DNA of 64,000 bases from a virus: positions 1-64,000 of IMG/VR virus record IMGVR_UViG_3300008954_002687. One strand, written 5' to 3'. Under the pieces are notes generated by a model that did not search any database, was not told the origin of the DNA, and was given only the letters and a program-made list of their open reading frames with translations. A program made the position numbers and the translations under genes. Shown piece by piece: positions 21,808-30,968 of the stretch. Numbering within the stretch: position 1 is the stretch's first letter; every line of letters begins with the position of its first letter.

Positions 21808-22578
21808 ATGCCTCATATTTCTTACTCTGAACTTAAGGACTGGGTGCATTGCGCATTCTACCACAAACTAACTCGTATCGATGGAATCGATGGATTTAAA
21901 GGCAACGCATACACCGCATTTGGAACCGCCATGCATTCTGTATGCGAAAAGAAGTTGCTTCAAGAAGAAGTGGACGATGATTTTTTCATTCAAGAATTCG
22001 AAGATTGTTTAGAAAAACTAGACGATGACGTCAAAATTGATAACAATCTTGTCGAACAAATGCGGTCGCAAGGAAAACAGATTATTCCTGAAATTGAAGA
22101 AGCTTTAAACGAATATTTTGAAGAATATGAAGTGTTGGCGGTGGAGATGCCGCTTTATGAACCAATTGAAGGCGAAGAAGAATACAAGTTTAAGGGATAT
22201 ATCGATGCAATCGTCGCGACCCCCGATGGGAAGGTCCACATTTTTGATTGGAAAACCTGCTCTTGGGGTTGGGATTCTCGCAAGAAAAGCGACAAGATGG
22301 TGACATATCAGCTTACGCTGTACAAACACTTCTTTTGCCAGAAAATGGGTGTAGATCCAAAGAATGTAGAAACACATTTCGCACTACTTAAAAGAACAGC
22401 AAAGAAAAATCGTGTTGAGTTCTTCCGTGTTACATCTGGAGAACAAAAAACAATGAATGCTTTAAAAACTTTAAATATGGCGCTATACAATATTAAGAAA
22501 AAGCGGTATATTAAGAACAAGTTATCCTGCACAGCGGGATACGGGTGTAAATTTTATAGGACAGAACACTGTCCGTGA
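21808..22578 (+). CDS. PD-(D/E)XK nuclease, Cas4/RecB-like with Fe-S cysteines
   Basis: 256 aa. GTAMHSVCE is the entry His motif, YIDAIVATPDGKVHIFDWKT gives the catalytic Asp133, Asp147 and Lys149, and MVTYQLTLYKHF is the QxxxY helix. Cys15 together with Cys241, Cys247 and Cys255 reproduce the split four-cysteine pattern of the 4Fe-4S cluster in Cas4, AddB and Dna2. It should be a 5' or single-strand exonuclease used in recombination, replication or host DNA breakdown. Strong Shine-Dalgarno and a consensus promoter precede it. No CRISPR array is near, so a Cas role is unlikely. Confidence 0.88.
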   Translation: MPHISYSELKDWVHCAFYHKLTRIDGIDGFKGNAYTAFGTAMHSVCEKKLLQEEVDDDFFIQEFEDCLEKLDDDVKIDNNLVEQMRSQGKQIIPEIEEALNEYFEEYEVLAVEMPLYEPIEGEEEYKFKGYIDAIVATPDGKVHIFDWKTCSWGWDSRKKSDKMVTYQLTLYKHFFCQKMGVDPKNVETHFALLKRTAKKNRVEFFRVTSGEQKTMNALKTLNMALYNIKKKRYIKNKLSCTAGYGCKFYRTEHCP

Positions 22579-22585
22579 GGAATAA

Positions 22586-23863
22586 ATGACAAAAAAGAAG
22601 ATTTTGGTCCTTTCTGACCATCCGCTTTCGCCCTCGGGCGTCGGCACTCAAACCAAGTATTTTATTGAGACAATGCTAAAAACCGGCAGATACAAGTTTG
22701 TTTGTTTGGGCGGCGCAATGAAACACGATAATTATGAGCCCACTTCTGTTGAGCCATATGGCACCGACTGGGTGATCTATCCCGTCGACGGCTATGGGAC
22801 CGAAGAAGCAATCCGCTCAGTGTTGCAGCAAGAGAAGCCAGATCTTCTGTGGTTTATGACCGATCCGCGTTTTTATGGTTGGCTGTGGGAAATGGAAAAC
22901 GAAGTACGTGCCGTATGTCCCATGGTCTATTACCATGTCTGGGATAATCATCCAGCGCCGATGTTCAATGGTGATTTCTATAGGTCTACCGACGAAGTAG
23001 TCTGTATCTCAAAGGTTACCCATGATATAGTTCAGAAGGTTGCGCCGACAGTATCCTCTCGCTATCTTCCCCATGCTGTGAATTCAGACATATTCAAAAA
23101 ACTTAAAGACCCTGAAAGCATGCAAAAAATAGCAGATGTTCGCAAACAAGTTCTTGGAGAAGGAAAGACAACTCAAGATAAGACATTGTTTTTTTGGAAC
23201 AACCGAAATGCTCGCCGAAAGCAGAGCGGCACTATTATTTGGTGGTTCAAGGAATTTTTAGACGAGGTGGGGCACGACAAAGCAACGTTGCTCATGCACA
23301 CAGACGCTAGGGATCCCCATGGGCAAGATCTCCCTCACCTAATCGATCATTTAGGTATTAATGAGGGTCAAGTGCTTTTGTCCACACAGAAAGTAGCACC
23401 AGAAGAGTTAGCAGTGTTTTACAATGTAGCAGATTATACCATCAACATCGCGGATGCGGAGGGGTTTGGTCTAGCTACTCTTGAGTCTCTTTCCTGCGGT
23501 ACGCCAATCATTGTTAATATGACAGGCGGCTTGCAAGAACAGGTTACAAACGGGAAAGACTGGTTTGGCTGGGGGATCCAGCCCTCAAGTAAAGCAATTA
23601 TTGGTTCCCTACAGGTACCCTATATCTATGAAGACCGCATGAATCAGGGAGAATTTACAGACACCCTAAAGAAAGCTTTAAATGCTAGCAAAAAAGCATA
23701 TAAGAAAATGTCTATTCAAGGAATGGCGCACGTGAGAGAAAACTATAGTTTTGAAAGCTTCCAAAAAAATTGGATTGAAACAATTGATGAAGTAATTGAG
23801 AAGCACGGCTCATGGGACACTCGCAAAAATCATAAAACATGGCAACTGTTGGAGGTGGCATAA
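22586..23863 (+). CDS. GT4-family glycosyltransferase
   Basis: 425 aa, GT-B fold. The N-terminus ILVLSDHPLSPSGVGTQTKY is the acceptor-side Rossmann start with glycine loop, and EGFGLATLE (E-x7-E) with SCGTPIIVNMTGG forms the nucleotide-sugar site. The length is that of a whole enzyme. It is the first gene of the glycan locus, 7 nt after the nuclease, and its stop overlaps the next ATG. It likely transfers a hexose from a nucleotide sugar to a growing surface or virion glycan; donor and acceptor are unknown. Confidence 0.88.
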   Translation: MTKKKILVLSDHPLSPSGVGTQTKYFIETMLKTGRYKFVCLGGAMKHDNYEPTSVEPYGTDWVIYPVDGYGTEEAIRSVLQQEKPDLLWFMTDPRFYGWLWEMENEVRAVCPMVYYHVWDNHPAPMFNGDFYRSTDEVVCISKVTHDIVQKVAPTVSSRYLPHAVNSDIFKKLKDPESMQKIADVRKQVLGEGKTTQDKTLFFWNNRNARRKQSGTIIWWFKEFLDEVGHDKATLLMHTDARDPHGQDLPHLIDHLGINEGQVLLSTQKVAPEELAVFYNVADYTINIADAEGFGLATLESLSCGTPIIVNMTGGLQEQVTNGKDWFGWGIQPSSKAIIGSLQVPYIYEDRMNQGEFTDTLKKALNASKKAYKKMSIQGMAHVRENYSFESFQKNWIETIDEVIEKHGSWDTRKNHKTWQLLEVA

Positions 23864-25128
23864 TGAAGAAGAAAATTTTACTAAAAGGACCGCTATTAAC
23901 GCGTTCTGGCTACGGCGAGCAAGCTCGCTTTGCTCTACGGTCTTTAAGATCTAGAGAAGATCTGTTTGATATTTTTATCGAGCCTTTGAACTGGGGTAAA
24001 ACCTCATGGATTAGTGAAGCCAGCGAAGAAAGGAAATGGATTGACACGACCGTCCATAAAACGATAGCTCACCTCCAAAGCGGCGCCCAATTTGACATGT
24101 CCCTGCAAGTTACTATCCCCAATGAATGGGAGAAATTAGCACCTGTTAACATTGGTTACACTGCCGGTATTGAAACAAATCGGATTGCTCCCTTATGGGC
24201 TGATAAAGCCAACATAATGGATAGAGTAATTGTGGTTTCGGAGCACTCGAAAACTGGATTCAAGGAAACCGTACACCACGGCACGGACACTCGTACTGGA
24301 CAGCCTGCAATGCTACAGGTCTCCCCCGATAAGGAAATAGAGGTTGTTAATTATCCGGTTAAAAAGTACAAAAAGCTACCTAAACTAGATTTAGAGTTAA
24401 CAACCAAGTTTAATTTTCTGTGTGTCGCCCAATTTGGTCCAAGAAAAAACTTAGAAAACACACTTAAATGGTTTTTAGAAGAATTTCATGATGATGAAGA
24501 TGTAGGGTTTGTCCTTAAAACAAATATCGCTCGCAATTGTTTAATAGATCGTAACCGATTGTATCGAGACTTGCAAGCAACCATGCGCAATAGCTTTCCT
24601 GATCGAAAGTGTAAGATATACCTATTACACGGAGATATGACCGATCAAGAGATGCATGCCCTCTACAAGCACCCCGACATGAGCGCATTTGTGCTCCTCA
24701 CTCACGGCGAAGGCTTTGGTCTTCCGCTCTTCGAAGCAGCCTATAGTGGGCTTCCAGTGGTTACAGTTGGTTGGTCTGGACAAATGGATTTCCTTTGCGA
24801 CGAAAACGATAAAGAACATTTCTATAATGTAGGATATGACGTTCAACCAGTACCTCAAGAAGTGGTGTGGGACGGGGTGATCATCGCCGAGTCTATGTGG
24901 GCGAATGCTCGCGAGAAGTCCGCTAAAAAGAAAATGAGGCTTTGTTATAATGATTTCACTGGCGAAGACAGCAAGAAACACAAAGCAGCATGTACCAAAT
25001 ATGCCAAACAACTAGAAAAGAGATTTGCTGCAGAAAAACTTTATGAGCAGTTTGTATCAAACGTATATCAACCTGATGAAGAAGTCGAAGAATGGCTATC
25101 TGAGTTAGAAGAAATGGTTAATGTCTAA
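23863..25128 (+). CDS. GT4-family glycosyltransferase
   Basis: 421 aa from ATG 23863, chosen over 23839 because GGAGG lies just upstream and the overlap with the previous stop is one base (TAATG). ILLKGPLLTRSGYGEQARFA is the N-terminal glycine loop; HGEGFGLPLFEAAYSGLPVV holds the E-x7-E donor site; FGPRKNLENTLKW marks the hinge. A complete GT-B enzyme, adjacent to a paralogue of low similarity, suggesting sequential sugar additions. Confidence 0.88.
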   Translation: MKKKILLKGPLLTRSGYGEQARFALRSLRSREDLFDIFIEPLNWGKTSWISEASEERKWIDTTVHKTIAHLQSGAQFDMSLQVTIPNEWEKLAPVNIGYTAGIETNRIAPLWADKANIMDRVIVVSEHSKTGFKETVHHGTDTRTGQPAMLQVSPDKEIEVVNYPVKKYKKLPKLDLELTTKFNFLCVAQFGPRKNLENTLKWFLEEFHDDEDVGFVLKTNIARNCLIDRNRLYRDLQATMRNSFPDRKCKIYLLHGDMTDQEMHALYKHPDMSAFVLLTHGEGFGLPLFEAAYSGLPVVTVGWSGQMDFLCDENDKEHFYNVGYDVQPVPQEVVWDGVIIAESMWANAREKSAKKKMRLCYNDFTGEDSKKHKAACTKYAKQLEKRFAAEKLYEQFVSNVYQPDEEVEEWLSELEEMVNV

Positions 25129-25975
25129 TAAGTTCTATTTGGTTGCTGATTTTTTCTATAAAGACTTTACCGGAGGAGCAGAACTCAATGATTTCTCGCT
25201 CCTCCAGCAGTTTAAGGAAAGAGATATCTCAGTTGAAGAGATGTATTGCCGCGACGTAACTCCCGAGTTTCTGAGTGAGAACTCAGATGCTAATTTTATA
25301 GTGGCAAACTTTGTCGCATTATCACCGCAGAGCAAGCAGCATATGATGGAAAATAATCGGTATGTGATATACGAACATGATCACAAGTATTTGCAGAAGC
25401 GTAACCCGATATTCTATAAGAATTTTACAGCGCCTAAAAGTGAATTGGCAAATATAGAGTTTTTCGCCAAAGCCCGCGCCACCATCTGCCTCACTCAGTT
25501 GGCTCTAGACGTTTTTAAAAAGAACACTGGCTTAGAGAATGTAGACAAAATTGGTGCTAGCGTTTGGCGAGACGAAGACCTTGATTACCTTGTAGAATTG
25601 AATACTCAACCAGAGAAGAATGGACTAGCGGCGATTATGGATTCGTCTAATCCCATCAAGAAGAAGTTCCAATGCGTGGAATTTTGTGAGAAAAAAGAAA
25701 TCCCATATGAGCTAATATCTGACCGCGACCACCGCAACTTTCTAAAGAAGCTCTCAGCTTATGAGAAACTTGTCTTTATGACAGGACACTTAGAAACCTG
25801 TTGCAGAATCATCGTTGAAGCAAAAATGCTTAACTGCGAAGTGTTGACACAAAAGGCACTTATTGGCGCATGTTCGGAAGACTGGTTTAAATTAAATGGA
25901 TTACAATTGATAGAAGAGATTAGAAAAGTGTCTAAAAACTCAGTCGATGTCTTTTTGAGGTATTTTGATGAATAA
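25121..25975 (+). CDS. Probable glycosyltransferase-like protein
   Basis: 284 aa, overlapping the preceding gene by 8 nt. The start FYLVADFFYKDFTGGAELND looks like a GT-B N-terminal Rossmann unit with a GGAE loop, and later IMDSSNPIKKKFQCVEFCE and ETCCRIIVEAKMLNCEVLT parallel the donor-side helix and E-containing loop of GT4 enzymes, but the E-x7-E is imperfect. I infer a reduced glycosyltransferase from sequence character and context. Confidence 0.6.
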   Translation: MSNKFYLVADFFYKDFTGGAELNDFSLLQQFKERDISVEEMYCRDVTPEFLSENSDANFIVANFVALSPQSKQHMMENNRYVIYEHDHKYLQKRNPIFYKNFTAPKSELANIEFFAKARATICLTQLALDVFKKNTGLENVDKIGASVWRDEDLDYLVELNTQPEKNGLAAIMDSSNPIKKKFQCVEFCEKKEIPYELISDRDHRNFLKKLSAYEKLVFMTGHLETCCRIIVEAKMLNCEVLTQKALIGACSEDWFKLNGLQLIEEIRKVSKNSVDVFLRYFDE

Positions 25976-26735
25976 AGTATTATTTGTGGTAGCTCACCCA
26001 GACGACGAAAGCCTGTGGGCTGGTGGCACTCTTTCGGGACTGTCACAATTTGAAAATATCGAAACCTATGTTATGTGTATCACAGGTCGCGACGATGAGC
26101 ATCGTTGTGATGAATTTAAAAAGGCGATGGAAATCGCAAAACCAACAGCACATGCCATCATGGGACATGATTTGCCCAAAAAGGGCGGTATCGCATTAGA
26201 AGAGATTCCTCAATTTTTCAACGACGGACTGAAAGAGCTTGGTCTTGAAATTGGTGAGATAGATTTGGTGATTACACACCCTCACTATGGCGACGAGCAT
26301 ACGCACATGAACCACATGCAATTATTCTACACCATGCGAGAGATCACAGCACAGCACCAAGTCCCTTTTGCATGCTTTTCGTTTATGCCGATCCCGTATG
26401 TGAAGCTTTGCCCCATACTGCCAGATGCACGCCGAGACAAAGGGCTTCATTTAATATCGATAGCAAAATGCGAGCTTGAGGCTCACAAGCTAACTGAGAG
26501 ATTATCTCAAACACCGCCGCGCTTCTTTGTTCAACTTAAAGTTGACGAAGCCACTAAGAAAGAAATGCTGAATTGTTATCAGTCTATCAATACTGAACAA
26601 CACCAGAAGGGATACAGCGCATGGGACAGCTACATTGAAAACTTTTATATTTTTGATGAGAAGGGTCTCAAGCCTTTTATCGATGTGTATAGCGCCATGA
26701 ATCGCCCGTATGCCAACGGCGCGTGTATTTTTTAG
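25968..26735 (+). CDS. LmbE/PIG-L-type deacetylase
   Basis: 255 aa from ATG 25968 (the TTG three bases earlier is less likely). VLFVVAHPDDESLWAGGTL contains the HPDDE zinc/catalytic motif, and HPHYGDEHTHMNHMQ supplies the second histidine cluster. This is the de-N-acetylase family acting on GlcNAc-type sugars (GlcNAc-PI, GlcNAc-Ins, lipid or nucleotide-linked amino sugars). Overlaps the upstream gene by 8 nt. In this locus it could unmask an amino group on an intermediate for later modification, e.g. before nonulosonate or amide formation. Confidence 0.85.
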   Translation: MNKVLFVVAHPDDESLWAGGTLSGLSQFENIETYVMCITGRDDEHRCDEFKKAMEIAKPTAHAIMGHDLPKKGGIALEEIPQFFNDGLKELGLEIGEIDLVITHPHYGDEHTHMNHMQLFYTMREITAQHQVPFACFSFMPIPYVKLCPILPDARRDKGLHLISIAKCELEAHKLTERLSQTPPRFFVQLKVDEATKKEMLNCYQSINTEQHQKGYSAWDSYIENFYIFDEKGLKPFIDVYSAMNRPYANGACIF

Positions 26736-26743
26736 GAAAAACA

Positions 26744-27403
26744 ATGTCAATTGAAATAGCAGACTTTGAGTTAATAAATCATATTCGTGATTTTGATCCT
26801 GCCGGCAATTCATGCGCAATATTGGGAGACTGCAAACACCACTATCCTCCAAGCCGCGAAGCTTTTGCAACAGCCGCAAAATTCGAAACCATTGAAACAT
26901 TTGATATTAATGGAGATCCGACACATTTGATTGACTTAAACAACGATGTACCGGAAGAGTTTCACAACAAATACGATTGGGTAATTGATTCTGGTACGCT
27001 ATACTGTTGCTTTGACGTTGCAACCGTCTTTAAAAACATTATGAAAATGGTTAAGGTCGGTGGCTATGTGTTACACACAGGAAATTTGACCGGCTTCTAC
27101 GGTCGTGGATATTATTCACTTAGTCCAGCACTTTACTCAGAGATTTATCCGATTAATGGATTTGAAGTAAAGCTGATTGGGACACACACAAAGAAAAATA
27201 GAAACAGGTGGCAAATCATGCGCCCCGGGAACACATACTTGCAAGCTGCCGATGAAAATGAATTAATCTTTACATCCGAAAGCTCCCCATTCGTCCCAAT
27301 GATCCCCAACGATTCCATGATTTGCTGTCTCGCTAAAAAACTTGAAGAAAAAGAATTCACAAAGCCTGTGCCCGAACACTTTATTAAAACGGATGGCAGG
27401 TGA
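26744..27403 (+). CDS. Probable SAM-dependent methyltransferase
   Basis: 219 aa from ATG 26744 with AGGAAA upstream; the longer frame to 26723 adds only the preceding gene's tail. SCAILGDCKHHYPP is the glycine-poor motif I position, TFDINGDPTHLIDLNN gives the acidic residues after strand 2, WVIDSGTLYCCF is motif II and MVKVGGYVLHTGN is the post-motif III loop of class I methyltransferases. Motif I is atypical, so activity is uncertain. It overlaps the next start by one base. Confidence 0.6.
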   Translation: MSIEIADFELINHIRDFDPAGNSCAILGDCKHHYPPSREAFATAAKFETIETFDINGDPTHLIDLNNDVPEEFHNKYDWVIDSGTLYCCFDVATVFKNIMKMVKVGGYVLHTGNLTGFYGRGYYSLSPALYSEIYPINGFEVKLIGTHTKKNRNRWQIMRPGNTYLQAADENELIFTSESSPFVPMIPNDSMICCLAKKLEEKEFTKPVPEHFIKTDGR

Positions 27404-28455
27404 TGGCACACATCTTTAAAAAGTACAACAAAGAAACAAAGCAAAAAGGTATCTTTGTGATCACCCACAAAGAAATGGATATTTTTAATTATATCCCTGA
27501 AAAACTGCGCGATTTATACTACATCGGCGTTCATTACGGTTCTGCGGCTAATTTACGCGGTGCTCACAAGCAGGAATATCAAGATTTTTGCATGGGAGCA
27601 GAAAGTACGGTATCGTTCCACGGAGCTACACCGTATCGAATTCCCTACAATAGTCGAGCATTTACACCGAGCTACTTTACTGAAGATAAATCAATCCCTA
27701 AATACTGGGATATTATCAACATTTCCAGAAATGCGAATGTGAAAAGGCTTGATCAGTTTCTGATCGCCATTAGAAAGCTTTATGATATGGGGCACATGCT
27801 TAAGGTCCTATTGGTGGTGCCCGGGTGTCACAATGAAAAACGAGAGACTCATTTTGTAGATATTGTAAAAGCATACGAACAATTGTTTAACCGCAAGGAG
27901 AGGGAATCATTTACGCTAATGCGCCTCAGCCCCGAGTTGGGATTTTTGGGTATCTCCCCTTCAACTATTGCTCACTTTTATAAGTCGTCGAAAGCCTTCT
28001 GTTTGCTCTCTTCAGCAGAGGGAGAATCTAGAGTAATTCACGAAGCCCTTCTCTGTGGACTCCCAGTTGTTTGTTATGCAGGACTATTAGGCGGTGGAAG
28101 AGATCACCTAAATGACACCAACTCAGCCCAATTTACTGATTATGAAAACATCCATCTTAGTTTGATTAAAGCAGCCGAGAACGCAGGCAGCCAACTCATA
28201 GTAGACACTGAGAGTCTTTCCGCGGAACTAAGTGAAATAAAAACTATCCCAAAGCTTAAACAATTGTTTGAAGAGATGTATAATAAAGATGGAAACGAGT
28301 TCGACGGCGAGTTGATCAACACTGACGAGCTAAACCTTAGATTGCCGGCACACTATTTAGAAGTCCCGTGGAATGTAGAATCAGGTAATGGGGTTACTGC
28401 TGATATCGTCAGCAAAGAACAAATGACAATATTTATAAAGGAATTAATGAAATGA
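27403..28455 (+). CDS. GT4-family glycosyltransferase
   Basis: 350 aa from ATG 27403 (the GTG three bases earlier is weaker). The donor-binding region SSAEGESRVIHEALLCGLPVVCY has the E-x7-E motif, and IINISRNANVKRLDQFL corresponds to the linker before the donor-side Rossmann domain. The N-terminal domain is short, as in host-like capsule glycosyltransferases. It continues the operon with a 4-nt overlap to the methyltransferase downstream. Confidence 0.82.
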   Translation: MAHIFKKYNKETKQKGIFVITHKEMDIFNYIPEKLRDLYYIGVHYGSAANLRGAHKQEYQDFCMGAESTVSFHGATPYRIPYNSRAFTPSYFTEDKSIPKYWDIINISRNANVKRLDQFLIAIRKLYDMGHMLKVLLVVPGCHNEKRETHFVDIVKAYEQLFNRKERESFTLMRLSPELGFLGISPSTIAHFYKSSKAFCLLSSAEGESRVIHEALLCGLPVVCYAGLLGGGRDHLNDTNSAQFTDYENIHLSLIKAAENAGSQLIVDTESLSAELSEIKTIPKLKQLFEEMYNKDGNEFDGELINTDELNLRLPAHYLEVPWNVESGNGVTADIVSKEQMTIFIKELMK

Positions 28456-29132
28456 GTATATTCACAGAAGAAGACTTTAACCACATTTGGAGTGTCATAG
28501 GACCCCAGCAGAATAGAACTAAATGTCCTGAATGGCGCGCCCGCAATGCGTTCGATAAAGCCAAAGAAATTATCGAAGCAGGAATCGAGGGTGATTTTGT
28601 AGAAGCCGGCTGCTGGAAAGGCGGCATCAGCGCCCTCTTTGGTTATATGTGCGAGAAAGAAGGAAAAGGCAGAAAAGCTTGGGTGTTTGACTCATTTGAA
28701 GGAATGTCAGAAGCGATAGAAAAGATCGACGGCACCGCCGCAATGGCAGAGGACGTCCAACTACGCAATTTTAATCTTGACGACTTCAATGAGACGTGTT
28801 ATGATTTAATGAAACTAAAAGAAGATACATTTCAAGTGTATCCCGGCTGGGTAGATGAGACAATGCTAACAGGCGGTGAAGAATTAGGAGAAATTGCAAT
28901 TTTAAGAGTTGATGTAGATTGGTATGAGCCTACGAAAGTGGTGATTGAGGCACTTTACCCAAAGCTTATTCAAGGCGGTTATTTTATCTGTGATGATTAT
29001 GGTTATTGGAGAGGTGCACGCAAGGCATGCGACGACTATCGAATTGAACACGATCTAATGGACAAGATTCACCAAACGTATAAGGGAACAGCGCTGTACA
29101 TTGGCACCGAGCATTGGTGGCAGAAGTCGTAG
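28452..29132 (+). CDS. TylF/MycF-type O-methyltransferase
   Basis: 226 aa. GDFVEAGCWKGGISAL is motif I (SAM binding), AWVFDSFEGM the second strand, and ILRVDVDWYEPTKVVIEALYP followed by FICDDYGYWRGARKACDDY carries the metal-binding aspartates typical of macrocin O-methyltransferases (TylF), which methylate sugar hydroxyls. It therefore probably methylates a sugar in the phage-directed glycan. Overlap of 4 nt with the upstream gene. Confidence 0.88.
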   Translation: MSIFTEEDFNHIWSVIGPQQNRTKCPEWRARNAFDKAKEIIEAGIEGDFVEAGCWKGGISALFGYMCEKEGKGRKAWVFDSFEGMSEAIEKIDGTAAMAEDVQLRNFNLDDFNETCYDLMKLKEDTFQVYPGWVDETMLTGGEELGEIAILRVDVDWYEPTKVVIEALYPKLIQGGYFICDDYGYWRGARKACDDYRIEHDLMDKIHQTYKGTALYIGTEHWWQKS

Positions 29133-29135
29133 GGT

Positions 29136-29429
29136 ATGATTATTTACATTGACATCGATGAAACCATCGCACAGCCTTCGGAATCTCGTGATTATGCTGA
29201 GAGCACACCAATTGTGGAAAACATCAAGAAAGCAAATAAGCTTTATGATGACGGACACACAATTGTTTATTGGACAGCACGGGGAACAACCACCGGAATC
29301 GACTGGACTGATACCACACGAAATCAGTTAGATGACTGGGGTGTCAAATACCACGATCTTAAGCTTGGAAAGCCCCAGTATGACCTGTTCATCGACGATA
29401 AAGCTTTAAACACTAACGATTGGAAATAA
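29136..29429 (+). CDS. Small HAD-superfamily phosphatase
   Basis: 97 aa, a cap-less HAD: IIYIDIDETIAQ (nucleophile and acid Asp), VYWTARG (motif II) and KPQYDLFIDDKALN (Lys and motif IV). Small proteins of this type occur in capsule and LPS clusters, dephosphorylating sugar phosphates; here it could act on a nonulosonate-9-phosphate or similar intermediate. Tightly packed between methyltransferase and SDR genes. Confidence 0.82.
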   Translation: MIIYIDIDETIAQPSESRDYAESTPIVENIKKANKLYDDGHTIVYWTARGTTTGIDWTDTTRNQLDDWGVKYHDLKLGKPQYDLFIDDKALNTNDWK

Positions 29430-29430
29430 A

Positions 29431-30237
29431 ATGATTTTTTCTTTAGAAGGCAAGACCGCTGTTATAACCGGCGCCGCTGGCTATTTCGGAGACTCCTTTT
29501 GCAAGGCGCTCTTGGATTTTGGTTGCAACATTATCCTGCTAGGTCGCGGCAACAAGATCTTAAACAAGACCACAAAATACGAAACTGAATATGGCGATGG
29601 TCGCGCTTGTTACAAACTCGTCGACTTTTATGATGACAAAAAGTTCCAAACAACACTTGAAGAAATAGTGGCAGAGCACGATGTGGATATCCTCGTTAAT
29701 AATGCCTACGAGTTCGGACCCAACACCGGCTTCGGACAAGATGGTCGTTTGGACACCATCCCTAAAGAAAAGTTTATGCGTTCACTAGAATCCGGAGTAT
29801 GGTGGCCAATGCTCGCCACTCAAGTTATCGGAGAACACATGAAAGAGCGCAAGACTGGCTCTATCATTAACATTAGCTCCATGTACGGCATCGTATCGCC
29901 GAGCCCGCATCTCTACGAAGGCACCACATCGTTTAATCCTGCGTCCTACGGCGCGGCAAAAGCGGCGCTGGTGCATCTTACCAAATACACCGCAACGTGG
30001 CTTGGAGAGCACGGTGTGCGCTGCAATGCCATCGCCCCCGGCGCGTTCCCCAATCTCGATAGTGCTACGAATGCACCAGATCCTAAGATCTTAGAAAGGC
30101 TCAATAAGAGCACGGTCCTCGGCAGAACTGGACACGCCGGCGAGCTACAAGGAATTTTAGTTTTCCTTGCGTCCGAGGCGGCTAGCTATGTCACAGGAGA
30201 AACTATCTCTGTTGACGGCGGCTGGATTGCAACATGA
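29431..30237 (+). CDS. Short-chain dehydrogenase/reductase
   Basis: 268 aa. TAVITGAAGYFGDSF is the NAD(P) glycine motif (TGxxxxxG), VDILVNNAYE the NNAG equivalent, INISSMYG the catalytic Ser and YGAAKAALVH the Y-x3-K pair. The C-terminal VTGETISVDGGWI is a classic SDR ending. It may oxidise or reduce a sugar intermediate in this locus. One base follows the HAD stop; the next gene overlaps by 4 nt. A second SDR lies at 31713. Confidence 0.9.
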   Translation: MIFSLEGKTAVITGAAGYFGDSFCKALLDFGCNIILLGRGNKILNKTTKYETEYGDGRACYKLVDFYDDKKFQTTLEEIVAEHDVDILVNNAYEFGPNTGFGQDGRLDTIPKEKFMRSLESGVWWPMLATQVIGEHMKERKTGSIINISSMYGIVSPSPHLYEGTTSFNPASYGAAKAALVHLTKYTATWLGEHGVRCNAIAPGAFPNLDSATNAPDPKILERLNKSTVLGRTGHAGELQGILVFLASEAASYVTGETISVDGGWIAT

Positions 30238-30968
30238 AAATTGAGATCGGTGGACAACGCGAAATGGACGGCTGGACGAACCTTGATTTAAGAGAGGGTT
30301 TCAATCTTATTTTAGATGAGTTGCCGGTAGAAGATGATAGCGTAGAATATCTATACATGTCTCACGTCATAGAACATATTCCCTTTGTATATGCGCCACA
30401 AGTTTTACATAAGCTTTATAAGAAAACGAAACCCGGAGGAAAAATTAGAGTTTTGTGCCCCGATATGGATGTCATTGTTAATAAATTGTTTCACGAGAAG
30501 ACTCGCGAGCCGTGGATGAAGCCCGCTGACTGGAAAATAGGGACAGTTCCGTTTACGTACGCAATATTTGGCATCGACGCTATCGCTAATGCTGCGTTTG
30601 TGACATCTCACCCTATGAGAAATTTCGACAATACTTCGACAGATTGTGATCTATATCTTGCTACCCCGGATGGGCGCGTGATAGGAGGGATAACTCACTG
30701 TACATGTTGGAGCGCACAAATGCTGGGAAAAATGCTCCACATTGCAGGATTTAGAAATATTACAAGAACCGGTTTTGAAGAAATAGATACCGGACAAGAA
30801 CGCCTTGGTCAATTGTGTATGAATGGGTATAAATTAGAGGACCCGGAACACACCGGAGGGCTTGGTGAGTTTATACGTTCCCAAGGTCTTTCAGTGACCG
30901 ATATAGCAAACGGGCATTATCCTATTATACCGGATTGGGACGGATGGAGCGGGAAAGTACAAAAATGA
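30234..30968 (+). CDS. Class I SAM methyltransferase
   Basis: 244 aa. IEIGGQREMDGWTNLDLREG is a motif I variant, FNLILDELPVEDDSVEYLYMSHVIEHI contains the type-11 methyltransferase D-x(n)-HV(L/I)EH signature, and KKTKPGGKIRVLCPD the later strand. Enzymes like this are common in polysaccharide loci. Three Cys/His residues near residues 155-165 (GITHCTCW) are unusual and might bind metal. 4-nt overlaps on both sides. Confidence 0.82.
   Translation: MKIEIGGQREMDGWTNLDLREGFNLILDELPVEDDSVEYLYMSHVIEHIPFVYAPQVLHKLYKKTKPGGKIRVLCPDMDVIVNKLFHEKTREPWMKPADWKIGTVPFTYAIFGIDAIANAAFVTSHPMRNFDNTSTDCDLYLATPDGRVIGGITHCTCWSAQMLGKMLHIAGFRNITRTGFEEIDTGQERLGQLCMNGYKLEDPEHTGGLGEFIRSQGLSVTDIANGHYPIIPDWDGWSGKVQK

Noticed and set aside
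21808-22578. Cas4 of a phage CRISPR system
   Set aside because: The nuclease family fits, but there is no repeat-spacer array or other cas gene in the window.
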